In this document: positions 1-39,963 of the stretch, one piece after another | Position numbering within the stretch: position 1 is the stretch's first letter | Layout: every line of letters starts with the position of its first letter | Source: Salminus brasiliensis | Lineage: Eukaryota; Chordata; Actinopteri; Characiformes; Bryconidae | Direction of reading: 5' to 3' | Assembly (NCBI RefSeq): GCF_030463535.1 | Contig: NC_132891.1 | Span: 4,581,309-4,645,308, forward strand | DNA: 64,000 nucleotides | Notes under the pieces: model-generated | The model's database searches: none | What the model was told of the DNA's origin: nothing | Seen by the model: the letters and a program-made list of their open reading frames with translations, nothing else | Program-made: the position numbers and the translations under genes

Positions 1-431
1 TTCCTCAAGTTCACATATACATTACACTCCCACTCCCATAACAACAAGCTCTGCGTCCTCCCAGCGAAGTCCAGCGCCGTCACAACTGACCACGAGGACC
101 AGCCAGTTTGAACTACGCTTTACAAATTACGAACGATACCTTTCGACAGGGCCGCTGCTGATTGCATAACGTCTGGCGTGAGCCCCGGTCCATCACCGTT
201 TGCCTTGCCAGTTCCTCCAGCTTCTTGCCAGATACATTACACCATGCTGTCTGTCCCAAGCTGGTCTTGGCTCATCTCGGAAAGCAGCAATGTACTGTTA
301 GCGTTTATGCTTGGATTAGAAAGCCGTCCGCGAATGCGACCCATTCTGTGTCTTAAAAGGTAGCATCTCTGTGTAAAACTAGCATTTGATATCGTATTAG
401 TACTCTGTGGCACAGCATGGGATATTAACCT
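1..431. other. No gene recognised
   Basis: The short open frames here have no exon-like borders or familiar motifs. I see nothing that supports a gene or a named repeat. Confidence 0.5.
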
Positions 432-893
432 TAGTGACAAAAGTATTGGGACACCTGCTTATTCGTCGTTTCTACAGTGAAGGCTTTTTTATACTAGCCT
501 TGCTGTGAGAACTCGATTGCATTCAGTGACAAGAGCGAGGTAGTGAGGTCAGGATGTTAGATGATCACCACCCTACCTCATCCCTAGCTCCCCAACTCAT
601 CTCAAAATAATTGGACGAAGTACTTTACATAATTTCAGGGAACATCTCAGTGCCGGGGGGCTTTATACTCCTCTACTAGCCCACGCCTGACATTAGGCAG
701 CATGGTGCCAAGAGGTTTATCTTTAGCTGCTCCAGAGGGTCCTATTTTACTGGCAGTAGGCCTCTACAGGGACTGGACAAGCTATGTGTGGGTGTGCATT
801 TGCACATCTGTGTCAGCAATGGGTGACACAGACCTAAAGTAGCTGAATGCATTCATTTAAAGGGGTGTCCACAAACATTTGGACTATAGTGTA
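432..893 (-). mobile_element. Non-autonomous DNA transposon (MITE) copy, family M1
   Basis: Begins with GACAAAAGTATTGGGACACC and ends with the inverted GTCCACAAACATTTGGACTA, the two termini shared by about ten copies in this window. The interior matches the other copies: the CTCTACAGGGACT block, CAGCATGGTGCC, and the CTCATC-rich middle. No transposase frame is present. The family looks like a Tc1/mariner-type MITE (ends in TATA-like sequence). The superfamily is an inference from terminal sequence. Confidence 0.75.
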
Positions 894-1515
894 ACAGCCT
901 GAGAAATGTGATTAGGTGGATTCCTTTGGGAATCCCATATAGGCTTATAGGCTATCACCGTGGTTCCAGTCCTTGGTCCTGGAGGAACTCCTGGTTGATT
1001 AGCTGATAACCTGGATTAGGTATGTTGGGAGCAGGGTAATGTGCAGGGCAGGCAGGGGGTCCTCCAGGAGCAGGGTTGGGAACTACAACATCACATCTTT
1101 GGTAGTAGTAAATCTACCATCTCCATACTGCCTGTGCAGCAAAGGGAAACATCTGTTTTGCTGTGTTCTTCAGGAGCATCTGGTGAACCAGTTGAAGATG
1201 CTGTTGTGCTGTAGGGTGGTGCTGCAGTCTGTGGGGTACTACTAGAGATGCACACACTCATACACACACAGCACACTCATACACACACAGCACACTCATA
1301 CACAGGTCTGCTCTTCATTAACAGGTTGGATTCCCAGAACTCCAGTGTACATTTTCCTGCCCCTCCACCCATCCCCCCCCTCCTTCCCCTCTCCTGCCAT
1401 CTATCCCTGCTTACTCACAGGACTGAGAATGTTGGAATTTTGCCCCAACTCGTGATGGAATACATTAACCTCCAGCACTGTTTGTCTGGAGCCCAGGGGA
1501 ACACTCAGGGGAAGG
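894..1515. other. Intergenic, dispersed-repeat remnants
   Basis: Positions about 958-1,090 carry a fragment with the words 'ggtcctggagga' and 'ggagcaggg...ctccaggagcagggttggga'. The same family recurs near 33,905, 34,790 and 35,290. A short CA-rich tract with a CACACTCATACACA repeat lies at 1,247-1,305. No gene is seen. Confidence 0.5.
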
Positions 1516-3235
1516 TTAAGGGAAGTTTTGGGGGGAAGGTAGGAGGAAGTTGAGGGAAGTTTGATGAAAGGCTTCAGGGATGTTTAGGGAGAAGGAGAAG
1601 GAACATTTGTGGAAAGGATGAGGGACATTTGGGGAGAAGGTAGAGAGACGTTTGGGGAGATGGTTGAAGGAAATTTGGGGAGAAGGTAGAGAGAAGTTTG
1701 GGGAGATGGTAGAGAGAAGTTCGGGGAGATGGTAGAGGGACATTGGAGAGATGGTTGAGGGACATTTGGGGAGAAGGTAGAGGGAAATTTGGGGAGATGG
1801 TAGAGGGAAATTTGGGGAGAAGGTAGAGAGATGTTTGGGGAGAAGGTAGAGGGACAATGGAGAGATGGTAGAAGGACATTTGGGGAGAAGGTAGAGGGAA
1901 ATTTGGGGAGAAGGTAGAGGGAAATTTGGGGAGAAGGTAGAGGGAAATTTGGGGAGATGGTAGAGGGAAATTTGGGGAGAAGGTAGAGAGAAGTTTGGGG
2001 AGATGGCAGAGGGAAATATGGGGAGATGGTAGAGGGAAATATGGGGAGAAGGTAGAGAGAAGTTTGGGGAGAAGGTAGAGGGAAATTTGGGGAGAAGGTT
2101 GGGAGACGTTTGGGGAGAAGGTAGAGAGATGTTTGGGGAGATGATAGAGAGAAATTAGTGGTGAAGTTTGAGGGAAGTTTGGGAAGAAGGTTGGGGGATG
2201 TTTGGGGAGAAGGTTAAAGGTTGAGAGACATTTGGAAAAATGGTAGAGGACAAATTTGGGAAGAAGGTTGAGGGACGTTTTACTAGAAGGTTGAATGAAA
2301 TTTGGAAGAAACGTTCTGAGTTTGGGGCAAAAGTTGAGGGAAGTTTGGGGAAAAAGACTGAGAGACATTAAGGAAAAGGTTAAGAATTGTTGGTTGAGAA
2401 GGTTGGAGGAATTTTGGGAACAAGACAGAGAGAATAGGAAAGAAGGTTGAGATAGGTTTGGGGAGATATTTGAGGGAAATGTGGGAGAAAGCCTGAGAGA
2501 GGTTTGTGGACTCGGTTGAGGCAAGTTTAAGGAGAAGGCTGAAGGACTTTTGGAAGAAAGGCTAGGAGACGTTTGAGAGAAGTTTGGGGAGAAAGTTGAG
2601 GGGCATTTGGAAAGGTGGTGGAGGGAAATTTGGGGAAAAGGTTAAGGGGAGGTTTTGTGGTAAAGTTTGAGGGAAGTTTTGGAAGAAGGTTGAGAGATGT
2701 TTTGTGGTGAAGTTTGAGAGATGTTTTGGAAGAAGGTTGAGGGAAATCTGGGAAGAAGGTTGAGGGATGTTTTGTGGTGAAGTTTGAGGGAAATCTGGGA
2801 AGAAGGTTGAGGGATGTTTTGTGGTGAAGTTTGAGGGAAATCTGGGAAGAAGGTTGAGGGATGTTTTGGGGTGAAGTTTGAGGGAAATCTGGGAAGAAGG
2901 TTGAGGGATGTTTTGTGGTGAAGATTGAGGGAAATCTGGGAAGAAGGTTGATGGAAGTTTTATAAAAAGGTTGAATGAAATTTGGCAGAAAAGCTCTGAG
3001 ACATTTGGGGCAAAGGTTGGAGAGAAAATTTGGGAACAAGACTAAGAGAGAATAGGGAAAAAGGTTGAGATAGGTTTGGGGAGACGTTTGAGGGAAATCT
3101 GGAAAAACGCCTGAGAGAGGTTTGTGGAGTCGGTTGAGGCTTGAGGTTTAAGAAGAAAGGTTGAAGGACTTTTGGGAGAAATCCTGAGGGGAGTTTGAGG
3201 GGAATATTGAGGGGAATAGGTGGAGTATGAGGAGG
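1516..3235 (+). repeat. Purine-rich 23-bp minisatellite, array A
   Basis: Dozens of degenerate copies of a unit reading GGGGAGAAGGTAGAGGGAAA plus TTT (23 bp). The + strand is almost entirely G/A with a TTT spacer. At about 2,690-2,950 the array has a higher-order period of 47 bp, made of two variant monomers: one with GATGTTTTGTGGTGAAG, one with GGGAAATCTGGGAAG. Because 23 is not a multiple of 3, three units (69 bp) give a 23-residue protein repeat, and long open frames of Pro/Ser/Leu/Phe appear on the - strand. These are a by-product of the array, not genes. Confidence 0.9.
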
Positions 3236-4614
3236 AATGGGTTGAGTGCTCAGCTGGATGGATCTAGTCAACAGGGCCTGGCCTCCACCGTAAATCACTG
3301 ACAGCTGGACATACCTCTACATCCTCCTGCCTGCCTGTTAGGAAACAAGCAAGCAACCCCTACCCAGTCTCACCGGGGGATGAAACACAACCCCTCCTCC
3401 CTTTAGGAGCCACTGCTAGCATATGGTCCCCCAACATTCCTATCATATTAATCATTCTTTGCTTTGCTGTAGAATTTATAGCAATGTGACCAAGAGTATG
3501 ACTGGGAGAGTTAAGCATTGCCAGACTTCCTTAATGGAGGTGATATCCTGAAATCATGAAGGACTTATTGTTTCTGAATGAGATGTTTGTCATAGTCTTT
3601 TATTTACTGTTATTTAGACTAAGGGTAGTGTTCCCATTTGCTTTGTAGTTTAGTAACGGCTCATCCATAATCAGGGAATTCCTTTATTTTCATGGATAAG
3701 CTGTATTTATGGTCTTTCCGAAGGAATTTTAAAGCATGCTGTGGGAGGTGTTTGAAGACCATCTGATTGAAAAGCTTCATATTGTAAATGCTTGCCTTGC
3801 ATTTATGGCGGTCGCCCATGATTTATTCCAATTCGGAGAGAAGTGGGATATCGGAATGTGCGCTCAGCCATACGTTAAAACTTTACAGATGTTGGTCGTT
3901 GAAACGAGTTAGAAGACGTATGGAGCGCTCAGGGTTGCCGGCGTTCAAATCTGTGTGTGGCGCTGATGTTATATGAGGCATTGTCCTTCCTCCGTCACGT
4001 GCACTCCCAACAGCTGCTCTTTCCGGATTGTTCTTTTTTCTGACCTCACGAAGGTGAGACTGCCTGCGGTGGACAGTACAGTCCAACACAGACCAACACT
4101 TGCAGACTTTCACCCTTACGTGTCAACCTTCTCAGCAGACGTGCAGGATCTCTATTAACTTTGCCCTTCATCTTCAGAGTAATCGTCTGTAAGTAATTCT
4201 TTTCAATCTTGCCCTATTTTCCCTTCATTTTGCTTCTCCCGGGAGGCCAGGTACCCACACATGACTCCACCGAATGCAATCACTGCATCATATAATAACA
4301 TCCTTCCTTTCCAGTGAGCATCAGTTGTATCCTCAGAGTCTCAGTTTGTGCAGTCATGAGAGGGATGCTGTACTGGCTCTGGATAAGGAGTTGCTTGGAA
4401 GTCACAGCTCGGGTAGAATTTGAGGAACCGTGGCTGTTGTTTGCAGACCTTTACATTTTCTTATGGTTTTGTCTTTTTTGACGGACGATAAAAGTCAGAA
4501 CTGCAGACTCAAACCCGGCAATGCAGGATATAAATGAAATATGAATGTAATTCAGTAACTATATTTAAGTAGTATAGCAGAACACTGTCACTGGAGACCT
4601 TTTAAGGGTAAAGG
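3236..4614. other. Intergenic stretch without recognised gene
   Basis: Mostly non-repetitive. A frame from 3,973 ends at a donor-like CACGAAG|GTGAGA near 4,051, but its phase does not fit the next iqsec1 exon and it matches nothing I recognise. 3,780-4,160 has fewer repeats than its surroundings and could be conserved non-coding sequence. Confidence 0.4.
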
Positions 4615-6345
4615 CTGAGTGGCTAAAGGAAGAGGTCGGGGCTGGGTATCCCAAAAGCATTTCAGCCAAAAGATTCTGTACACACTCTCTACCAGTTAAC
4701 ATCTTCAAACTAAGAAGCTTTTGGGAAAATCAGCCCAAGACTGGGACAATTGAGGAAGTTTTGGGAGAAGGTTGATGGAAATCTGGGAATAAGTCTGAGG
4801 AGAAGGTTGAGTGAAGTTTGGGGAGAGGTTTGAAGGAAATTTGGGAGAATGCATGAAAACAGTTTGGGGAGAAGTTGAAGGATATTTTGGAGAGTTTGTG
4901 AAGAAGGTCGTGGGAAGGTTTGGGAGAAAGATTGAAAGACATTTTGGAGAAAGTGTAAGGGGAGTTTATGGAGAAGGTTGATGGGAATTTTTGAGTAAAG
5001 CTAAGAGAAGTTTGAGGAGTTGAGGGTTGAGGTAAATTTGGAAGAAAGTCTGAGAAAACTTAAAGTTCAAGCTAGAAGTTTTAAGGGTATTTTGAAGAAA
5101 GAGGTCAAGTTTGAGGGCAAATTTAGGAGAAAGCCTTAGAGACGTTTGAGGAGAATGTTGAAGGAAATTTTGGAGAATTTATTTCACACTGTACAAAGTG
5201 GACAAGGCGCTGTCTTGTGGTTGAGTGGCTAAAGGAAGAGGTCAGGGCTGGGTTTCCCAAAAGCATTTTAGCCAAAAGATTTTGTACACACTCTCTACCA
5301 GTTAACATCTTCAAACTAAGAAGCTTTTGGGAAAATCAGCCCAAAACTGGCACAATCTGGGAAGTTTTGGGAGAAAGTTGATGGAAATTTTGGAGGAAAG
5401 TTAAGAGAGGTTTGAGGAGTTGAGGGTTGAGGTAAATTTGGAAGAAAGTCTGAGAAAACTTTAAGGAATTTGAGCAAAGTTTGGGGAGCGGTTTGAAGGA
5501 AATTTGGGAGAATGCATGAAAACAATTTGGGGAGAAGGTTGTGGGAAGGTTTAAGAGAAAGCTTGAGAAATGTTTGGGGAAAAGGTTGAAGAATATTTTT
5601 GAAGAAGTGTAAGGGAAGTTTAGGGAGAAGGTTGATGGAAATTGTGAAGAAATGCTAATAGAAGTTTGAGGAGAGGGTTGAGGTAAATTTGGAAGAAAGT
5701 CTGAGAAAAACTGAAAATAATTTTGGGAGAAGGTTGAAGGATATTTTGAGAAAGTTTGAACAAAGTTTGGGGAGAAGGTCGTGGGATGGTTTGGGAGAAA
5801 GATAGAAATTTGGGAGAAAGCTTGAAAAACGTTTGGGGAAAAGGTTGAAGGATATGTTTGGAGAAAGTAAAAGGGAAGTTTATAAGGGTGGAGAGGGTTG
5901 TGGGAAGTTTGAGGAGAGGTTTAAAATAAAATAAGATAGCATTTTATTGCTCCCGAACGAATTGCAGAAGGAAATTTGGGAGAACAGTTTGAGGGATATT
6001 TTGAAAAAAGAGGTAAATTTGGGGAAAAGTTTGAGGGCAAATTTGGGAGAAAACCTGAGAGACGTTTGAGGAGAAGGTTGAACAAAGTTTGGGGAGAAGG
6101 TGTTGGGAAGGTTTGGGAGAAAGATCAAAATTTAAGAGAAAGCTTGAGGAAACATTTGGGGAAAAGGTTGAAGGATATTTTGGGAAACGTGTGTGGGGAA
6201 GTTTGGTGAAGAAGGTTGTGGGAAGTTTGAGGAGAGGTTTAAGATACGAAAAGAAAGCATTTTATTGATCCCAAATGAAAAGAATTTGAGGGAAATTTGG
6301 GGAAAAGTTTGAGGGAAATTTGTGAGAAAGCCTGAGAGAAGTTTG
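4615..6345 (+). repeat. Purine-rich minisatellite array B with duplicated inserts
   Basis: Degenerate GGGGAGAAGGTTGAAGGAAA plus TTT units of the same family as 1,516-3,235, more diverged and of variable length. The array is interrupted by a duplicated non-array block: about 4,615-4,750 and 5,220-5,352 share 'GAGTGGCTAAAGGAAGAGG' through 'AAGCTTTTGGGAAAATCAG'. A second pair is at about 5,912-5,960 and 6,220-6,290 (GAGGAGAGGTTTAA...GCATTTTATTG). This indicates segmental duplication inside the array. Long - strand frames here are artefacts. Confidence 0.85.
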
Positions 6346-7429
6346 ATAAGCAAGCATCTTCAAGGATGGCACGTGGCAGCTGGGACTCAAACTGGAATCC
6401 CAGTTTTTAAGGTCATCTCTCCAGGACAGTACCTAGCAAAGCTTTTACTGCCACCTTCTGCTTTGGGGACTTCTAATATTTTTACTGTACAGCGATTTAT
6501 TATCTGGGAAGGCTTGTGAACAGCTATGGGGAAATATTTTACTGTACCAAAGTATTTTCTGTCCAATAAAAAAATCAATAACTGTCAGTAAATGAAAAGA
6601 GAAGGGCGATGGCATTGGTCTCCCAGCAGCTTTCCTTCATATTGGCTTTAAAAAATGCCGGCCTCTACAGTGGAATCCATAGATCAGAAGATGAATGACC
6701 TCCCAGTTAAAGCCTGAGTGAAATCCGTGTTGACGCTGTACTGTGGAATCTTTCCTGCCCCTTCTGAGTGGGCTTCACATAACATGGAGATGTGAACTGA
6801 CTGCTGTGTAATCTGTGGGCGAATTCTTTTTGTCTCGAGTCTTTGTGCTGAAACTTTGGGATGCTTAGAGATGGATGGATGTTCCTCTGACTCTCTCTAC
6901 TAATCAGAGACTCTACTTTTGATAGGCAGTTCTGTAGCAGAACCATGTCCATTTCCAGTCATTCTCAGACCAGCAACGCTTTGACCCCAATATCAGTGGT
7001 TGTCAGTAGTTGTGTGCTGTTTAGCTGCTAGCAAAACCACAAAGCCTTACTAGTTTCCATCAGTCATAGCACCACAAACTGGCCTACATAACACACATAG
7101 CAACACACAAGCGCAGGTATTCTGAAGTAGTCTCCTACAGAGCAAGCTGAGGCCGAGAGCAGTGGCAGGAGATGGAACAGGCAGGAGGAGAGAGATAAGG
7201 CAACTGCAGCAGTTCTTAAGTTCTTGAGTTAAATTCTTCTTGACAGACCAAAGTGTGTCGGCCTGTTTAATGCAGAGGCCTGCTGGTGGAGGCAGCGCTG
7301 ATGGGCGGTGAGGGCAGGAACTCGGATGCAAGAGGAAGTGTCTACACTCCTAAAATGAAAGGTTCCTGGATGATTACTGGCTTTAAAAAGGTTTTGAAAG
7401 AGCCAGCCATCGAAAGCTTCTTCAGGGAA
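6346..7429. other. Intergenic, no gene recognised
   Basis: Unremarkable sequence with stop codons in all frames. I see no splice-bounded frame, RNA gene or clear repeat. Confidence 0.5.
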
Positions 7430-7866
7430 ACAAAAAGTTTATGGACACCCCTTCTAATCCATCTAATGAATGCATTCAGCTACTTGCTGACACAGATGTG
7501 CAAATGCACACACACACATAGCTTGTCTGGTTCCTGTAGAGAAGTACTGCCAATAGAATAGGACTCTCTGGAGTAGGCAAACATCATAACCCATGAACAT
7601 GAGGCGTGGGCTAGAGGGGCGTGAAGACCCCCGGCATTGAGCTGTGGAGCAGTGGAAGAGCTGCGTTCTCTGGAATGATGGATGGTGGAGCTCCGTCCAA
7701 CACTTTTGGGATGAGTTGGGGAGCTGGGGATGTTGAGGTGGGGTGGAGATCATCCAACATCCTAACCTCGCTAACTAACTCTCTTGTCACGGAATGCAAT
7801 CAAATCCTCACAGCAATGCTCCTCCAAAGTCTAGTAGAAAGCCATCCTTGGACAGTAGAGACGGCT
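7430..7866 (+). mobile_element. MITE family M1, nearly complete forward copy
   Basis: Starts AAAGTTTATGGACACCCCTTC and continues through GCTACTTGCTGACACAGATG, the CTCTGGAATGATGGATGGTG block and the CTAGTAGAAAGCC block. It runs into an opposite-strand partial copy about 80 bp later. The 3' terminus is lost. Confidence 0.75.
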
Positions 7867-7942
7867 GGATACTGTGATCAGCCCCAAAACGGCGGACCAT
7901 GTCCAGACCCATCTTTAAATTCCTTCACAGTCTCATACACTA

Positions 7943-8112
7943 CAAGGACAAAAGTATTGGGACGCCTGCTCATTCACTATTTCTCAAGGGTATTAAAAAG
8001 AGTGCATCCTGCTTTTGCTGGAGTAACTGTCTCTACTGTCCAGAGAAGAAGAAAGATTTCTACTAGATTTTGGAAGAGCATTGCTGTGAGGATTTGATTG
8101 CATGCAGTGTCC
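7943..8112 (-). mobile_element. MITE family M1, terminal fragment, opposite orientation
   Basis: GGACAAAAGTATTGGGACGC is followed by CTCATTCACTATTTCTCAAGGGTATTAAAAAG, the typical other end of M1, and breaks off after GATTTGATTGCATGCAGTG. Together with the copy at 7,430-7,866 it makes a head-to-head pair. Confidence 0.7.
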
Positions 8113-8220
8113 ACCCTGGGCTGATATGGGGAGAGCAGTGTTGTTACCCACAATGCTATACCTACACCAGTATTTCTGGCATGTTTTTTTAGAGGATGCT
8201 GCAAAAAAAACTGCCTGTTT

Positions 8221-8311
8221 GTTTATTGGTTTGTTTGTTTGTTTGTTTGTTTATTAGTTTGTAGTGAAAAATATTGTGATATGAATTTGACTTCGTATCG
8301 CCCAGCCCTAC
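8221..8311. repeat. TTTG microsatellite plus a CGCCCAGC-terminus element fragment
   Basis: TTTG repeats at about 8,221-8,256 are followed by ATTGTGATATG...CGTATCGCCCAGCCCTA. That ending is one terminus of the element family seen complete at 17,148-17,442. Confidence 0.6.
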
Positions 8312-8340
8312 ATGCAAGTCAGATAACAGAGTGACCATAA

Positions 8341-8399
<59 letters not shown>
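8341..8399 (+). repeat. (CT)n microsatellite
   Basis: Nearly pure CT dinucleotide run with one TTT interruption. Confidence 0.95.
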
Positions 8400-8400
<1 letters not shown>

Positions 8401-8514
8401 CTTTCTCTCATGCCCTTTTCCTCTGTCCTTTTATCTATTTCCATTATTTTGGCCATACATGCCCTATATAGATCGCTGGCATTTGAAACAGAATGCTAGG
8501 TGAAATTGGCATCC

Positions 8515-8537
8515 AGGAGAGAGAGAGAGAGAGAGAC

Positions 8538-8581
<44 letters not shown>
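8515..8581 (+). repeat. (GA)n microsatellite
   Basis: GA dinucleotide run with two ACAG interruptions. It lies 115 bp from a CT run and could pair with it as a hairpin. Confidence 0.95.
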
Positions 8582-8584
<3 letters not shown>

Positions 8585-8916
8585 CGCGTCACATTTTACC
8601 ATGACAGATGGTGGAGGAGATTCGGCGCATGAGCCATTATGCAAGAAGTGTGAATTTGAGCCGCTCACAAGTAGTCCACATCGCCACGACAACAACAACA
8701 GCAGTCGTCTGTAGAAGATGTACGTCCACGTACTTGTGTTGTTTGCTTGTGGGGTGCACTCGTGGAGGCTTCTGGCTTAGCGTGTGTTTGGCTTCCAGTT
8801 AGGATGATGATGAGTGCTACTACATACTGCAGTGCTGGTGGAGCTCTTAGGTTAGCTGGTGTAGTGTGTGTTCATGCTGCAATGGTCAAAAGCTGATCTG
8901 CACCGAGAGCCCTTCC

Positions 8917-9165
8917 AGCTTCAAGTACGGCTCGGCTCGACCCCCCATCCTTTAAGATCCACTGAAGACGAGCGTCCAGACTTTTTACTGTCCTGCACCG
9001 AAGTGCTGGAACGAACTTCCCCTGGGTGTCCGAACAGCAGAGTCCAACACTCGCTGTCTTCAAACCCAGACTGAAGACCCTCCTCCAAGAGTGCTTGGGT
9101 GAAGAGTAGAGTATTATGGTCTCTATAGTGACTTGTGTTTAGTAGAGTCTAAGATTAGAGGTAGT
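8917..9165 (+). mobile_element. 5'-truncated LINE, 3' end
   Basis: The sequence from GGCTCGGCTCGACCCCCC to GTCTAAGATTAGAGG is repeated at 47,915-48,165 and in part at 52,750-53,005. Translated in pieces it gives the C-terminal end typical of L2/CR1-clade ORF2, with a 'W/LNELPLGVR' core followed by 'TLCLQTQTEDPP'-like residues. All copies are short 3' fragments, as expected for 5'-truncated insertion. The clade is inferred from the residues. Confidence 0.65.
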
Positions 9166-9186
9166 CTATTCAAACAGATCTTACCA

Positions 9187-9480
9187 TTTAAGGCATGGAC
9201 TCCAGAAGACCTCTGAAGGCCTCCTGTGGTATCTGCTACCAAAATGTTAGCATCAGATCCTATAAGTCCTGTAAGTTGGAGGTGGGACGTTCCTGAATCA
9301 CGTCAGCAAGCTGTAGATGCACCCTACCCTGTCGCTGGTTCAGTGATTGTCCTTTCCTGAGGCACTTTTCGTAGGTACTGACCCACTGCATCTTGTCAAA
9401 GTGTCTCAGATTCCTATGCTGTTTAATAGAGATGTGTGAGTGTGATGAACTCTTAATCTGATGAAGAACAGAAGAACAGA
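9187..9480. mobile_element. Fragment of dispersed DNA element family M2
   Basis: Shares the words 'GGCATGGACTCCA.AAGAC', 'TCCTGTGGTATCTG' and 'AGCAGATCC' with 18,732-19,130 and 50,716-50,860. Those copies begin with the CGAT.AGCCAT.ACATTAGCAC terminus. Both ends are missing here. Confidence 0.6.
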
Positions 9481-9526
9481 GGGCTGCTCTACAGCTGTGA
9501 AATTCCACTTACATCACAGCTCTAGG

Positions 9527-9870
9527 GTGGCGCAACTGTCTAACTGCCTGCTTGTCAGGAGACCAGGGCTTTGAGAGGTCCATAGCTTCCACTATGATCA
9601 GAGAATCGCTGGTTCGAATCCTGTCAGGGAGAGCACAACTGGCCTTGCTCTCTCAGGGATGGGTTGATGGCACGTTCTCCCAACATCACTCCTAGCGATC
9701 CTGCATCAGCGGCAGTGCTGAGTTCTGAGTGCTGAGAAAAGAGGCGGAGGCTGACCTCGTCAGCTGCTTGTCATCATCCTGCTAGTGATAGGGGGAATGG
9801 AAATTGGGTAGTTGGCCTTCAGAATGGGGTCAAATTGGGGGACAACAATGGTCCATGGTTCCTGAGAATA
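9527..9870 (+). mobile_element. tRNA-like SINE, family S2
   Basis: GGTGGCGCAACTGTCTAA resembles a polymerase III A box, and GGTTCGAATCC about 80 bp on is a near-perfect B box. The body (GCACAACTGGCCTTG, ATCCTGCATCAGC) recurs in degenerate form at about 36,630-36,800. The folded cloverleaf of a real tRNA is absent. Family assignment is by structure only. Confidence 0.55.
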
Positions 9871-10259
9871 GGAAAGCCTTCCTCCATGTGAGGTGGGAAT
9901 GAACAGTATATGTATTGAGGGGGCGGAGCCACAGACTAAAATACATCTTACACAGTATTTAATCAGTTTCAGCTGCAGCTCGTTTACTGATGTTCCTGTT
10001 GACTGTTGAAACTGAGCTGCAGAAGTAAGAAATGTGAGTTAGGAGAACTTCTGACTGAACTCAGTTGAGTTAACTAAAAAAAAAAGACCCTCAGTTATCA
10101 GTTACTGCATCATTTTGAGCTTGATAAAGCCTGACTTTGCATTTTCCACAGTGCTGTAAAGTCAACAGTGTACGAGTAGAATTTGTGCATTTGTGCAAGA
10201 CCATGACTGGGCAGGAAGGAGTGTTGCTGTGTTGCTGGTGAGCTGGGGGGTGTCTCCTG

Positions 10260-10571
10260 TTTCAAAGTGAAAGTTCCTTGTTTACACAGCCACAGACGCA
10301 GCTACCGCTCAGACCTGCCCCAAAAACGAACTGCCCTTGCCAGCCATTCGCCTGATTGCCGGCCTCCAGCACGTTGCTCCAAGCCGTTGGGAAAGATCTT
10401 GCGCGGCACAGACTATATGTGCAACCCGGGACTGTTGATTTTTTGAAACCAGCTATGCTACTTTCCAAAGCAGCAGCTCTGACGTGACGTGGTATAAGTA
10501 AATGATTGCTCTCGGGTCCACTTTCATAACAGCAGACTTTGCTGTCTGCTTTGCACTTTGAGCTTTTTTCC
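10260..10571 (+). promoter_or_regulatory. iqsec1: Candidate iqsec1 alternative promoter and 5' leader
   Basis: A repeat-free, relatively GC-rich block ends at the ATG of the proposed first exon. It contains CCGGCCTCC, CACGTTGCTCC and a GTGACGTGG (CRE/E-box-like) word. The start point cannot be placed. It is inferred to be promoter and leader only because of the exon that follows. Confidence 0.35.
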
Positions 10572-39715
<29,144 letters not shown>

Positions 39716-39963
39716 CCCCGGCTACACTCAGAGCCATAGAACCTCACACACACACAAACACACACCAGACTTACGGTCACTGTGGGCTGCCGGGACGTGA
39801 CAAGCTCGGCTGGCTTGAAAAGCAGGTTGGACTCAAACTTTGCAAAGGCTTTCTGCTCCGATAATGCAGGTTGGACTCGGAGAGGCCCGGAGAGGCGTTT
39901 CTGAGGATTGCGTAGCTACGGTCAGGCTTTGGTGGGGTCTAAAGGTTGACGGGAAGTGACCCA

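Noticed and set aside
1516..3039. Long - strand open frames (up to 316 codons) rich in Pro, Ser, Leu and Phe
   Set aside because: They are read-through of the 23-bp minisatellite, repeat in blocks of 23 residues, and have no start context or splice sites.
3973..4158. Possible upstream iqsec1 exon ending CACGAAG|GTGAGA
   Set aside because: Ends in phase 0, whereas exon 2 needs two carried bases; the peptide is not protein-like.
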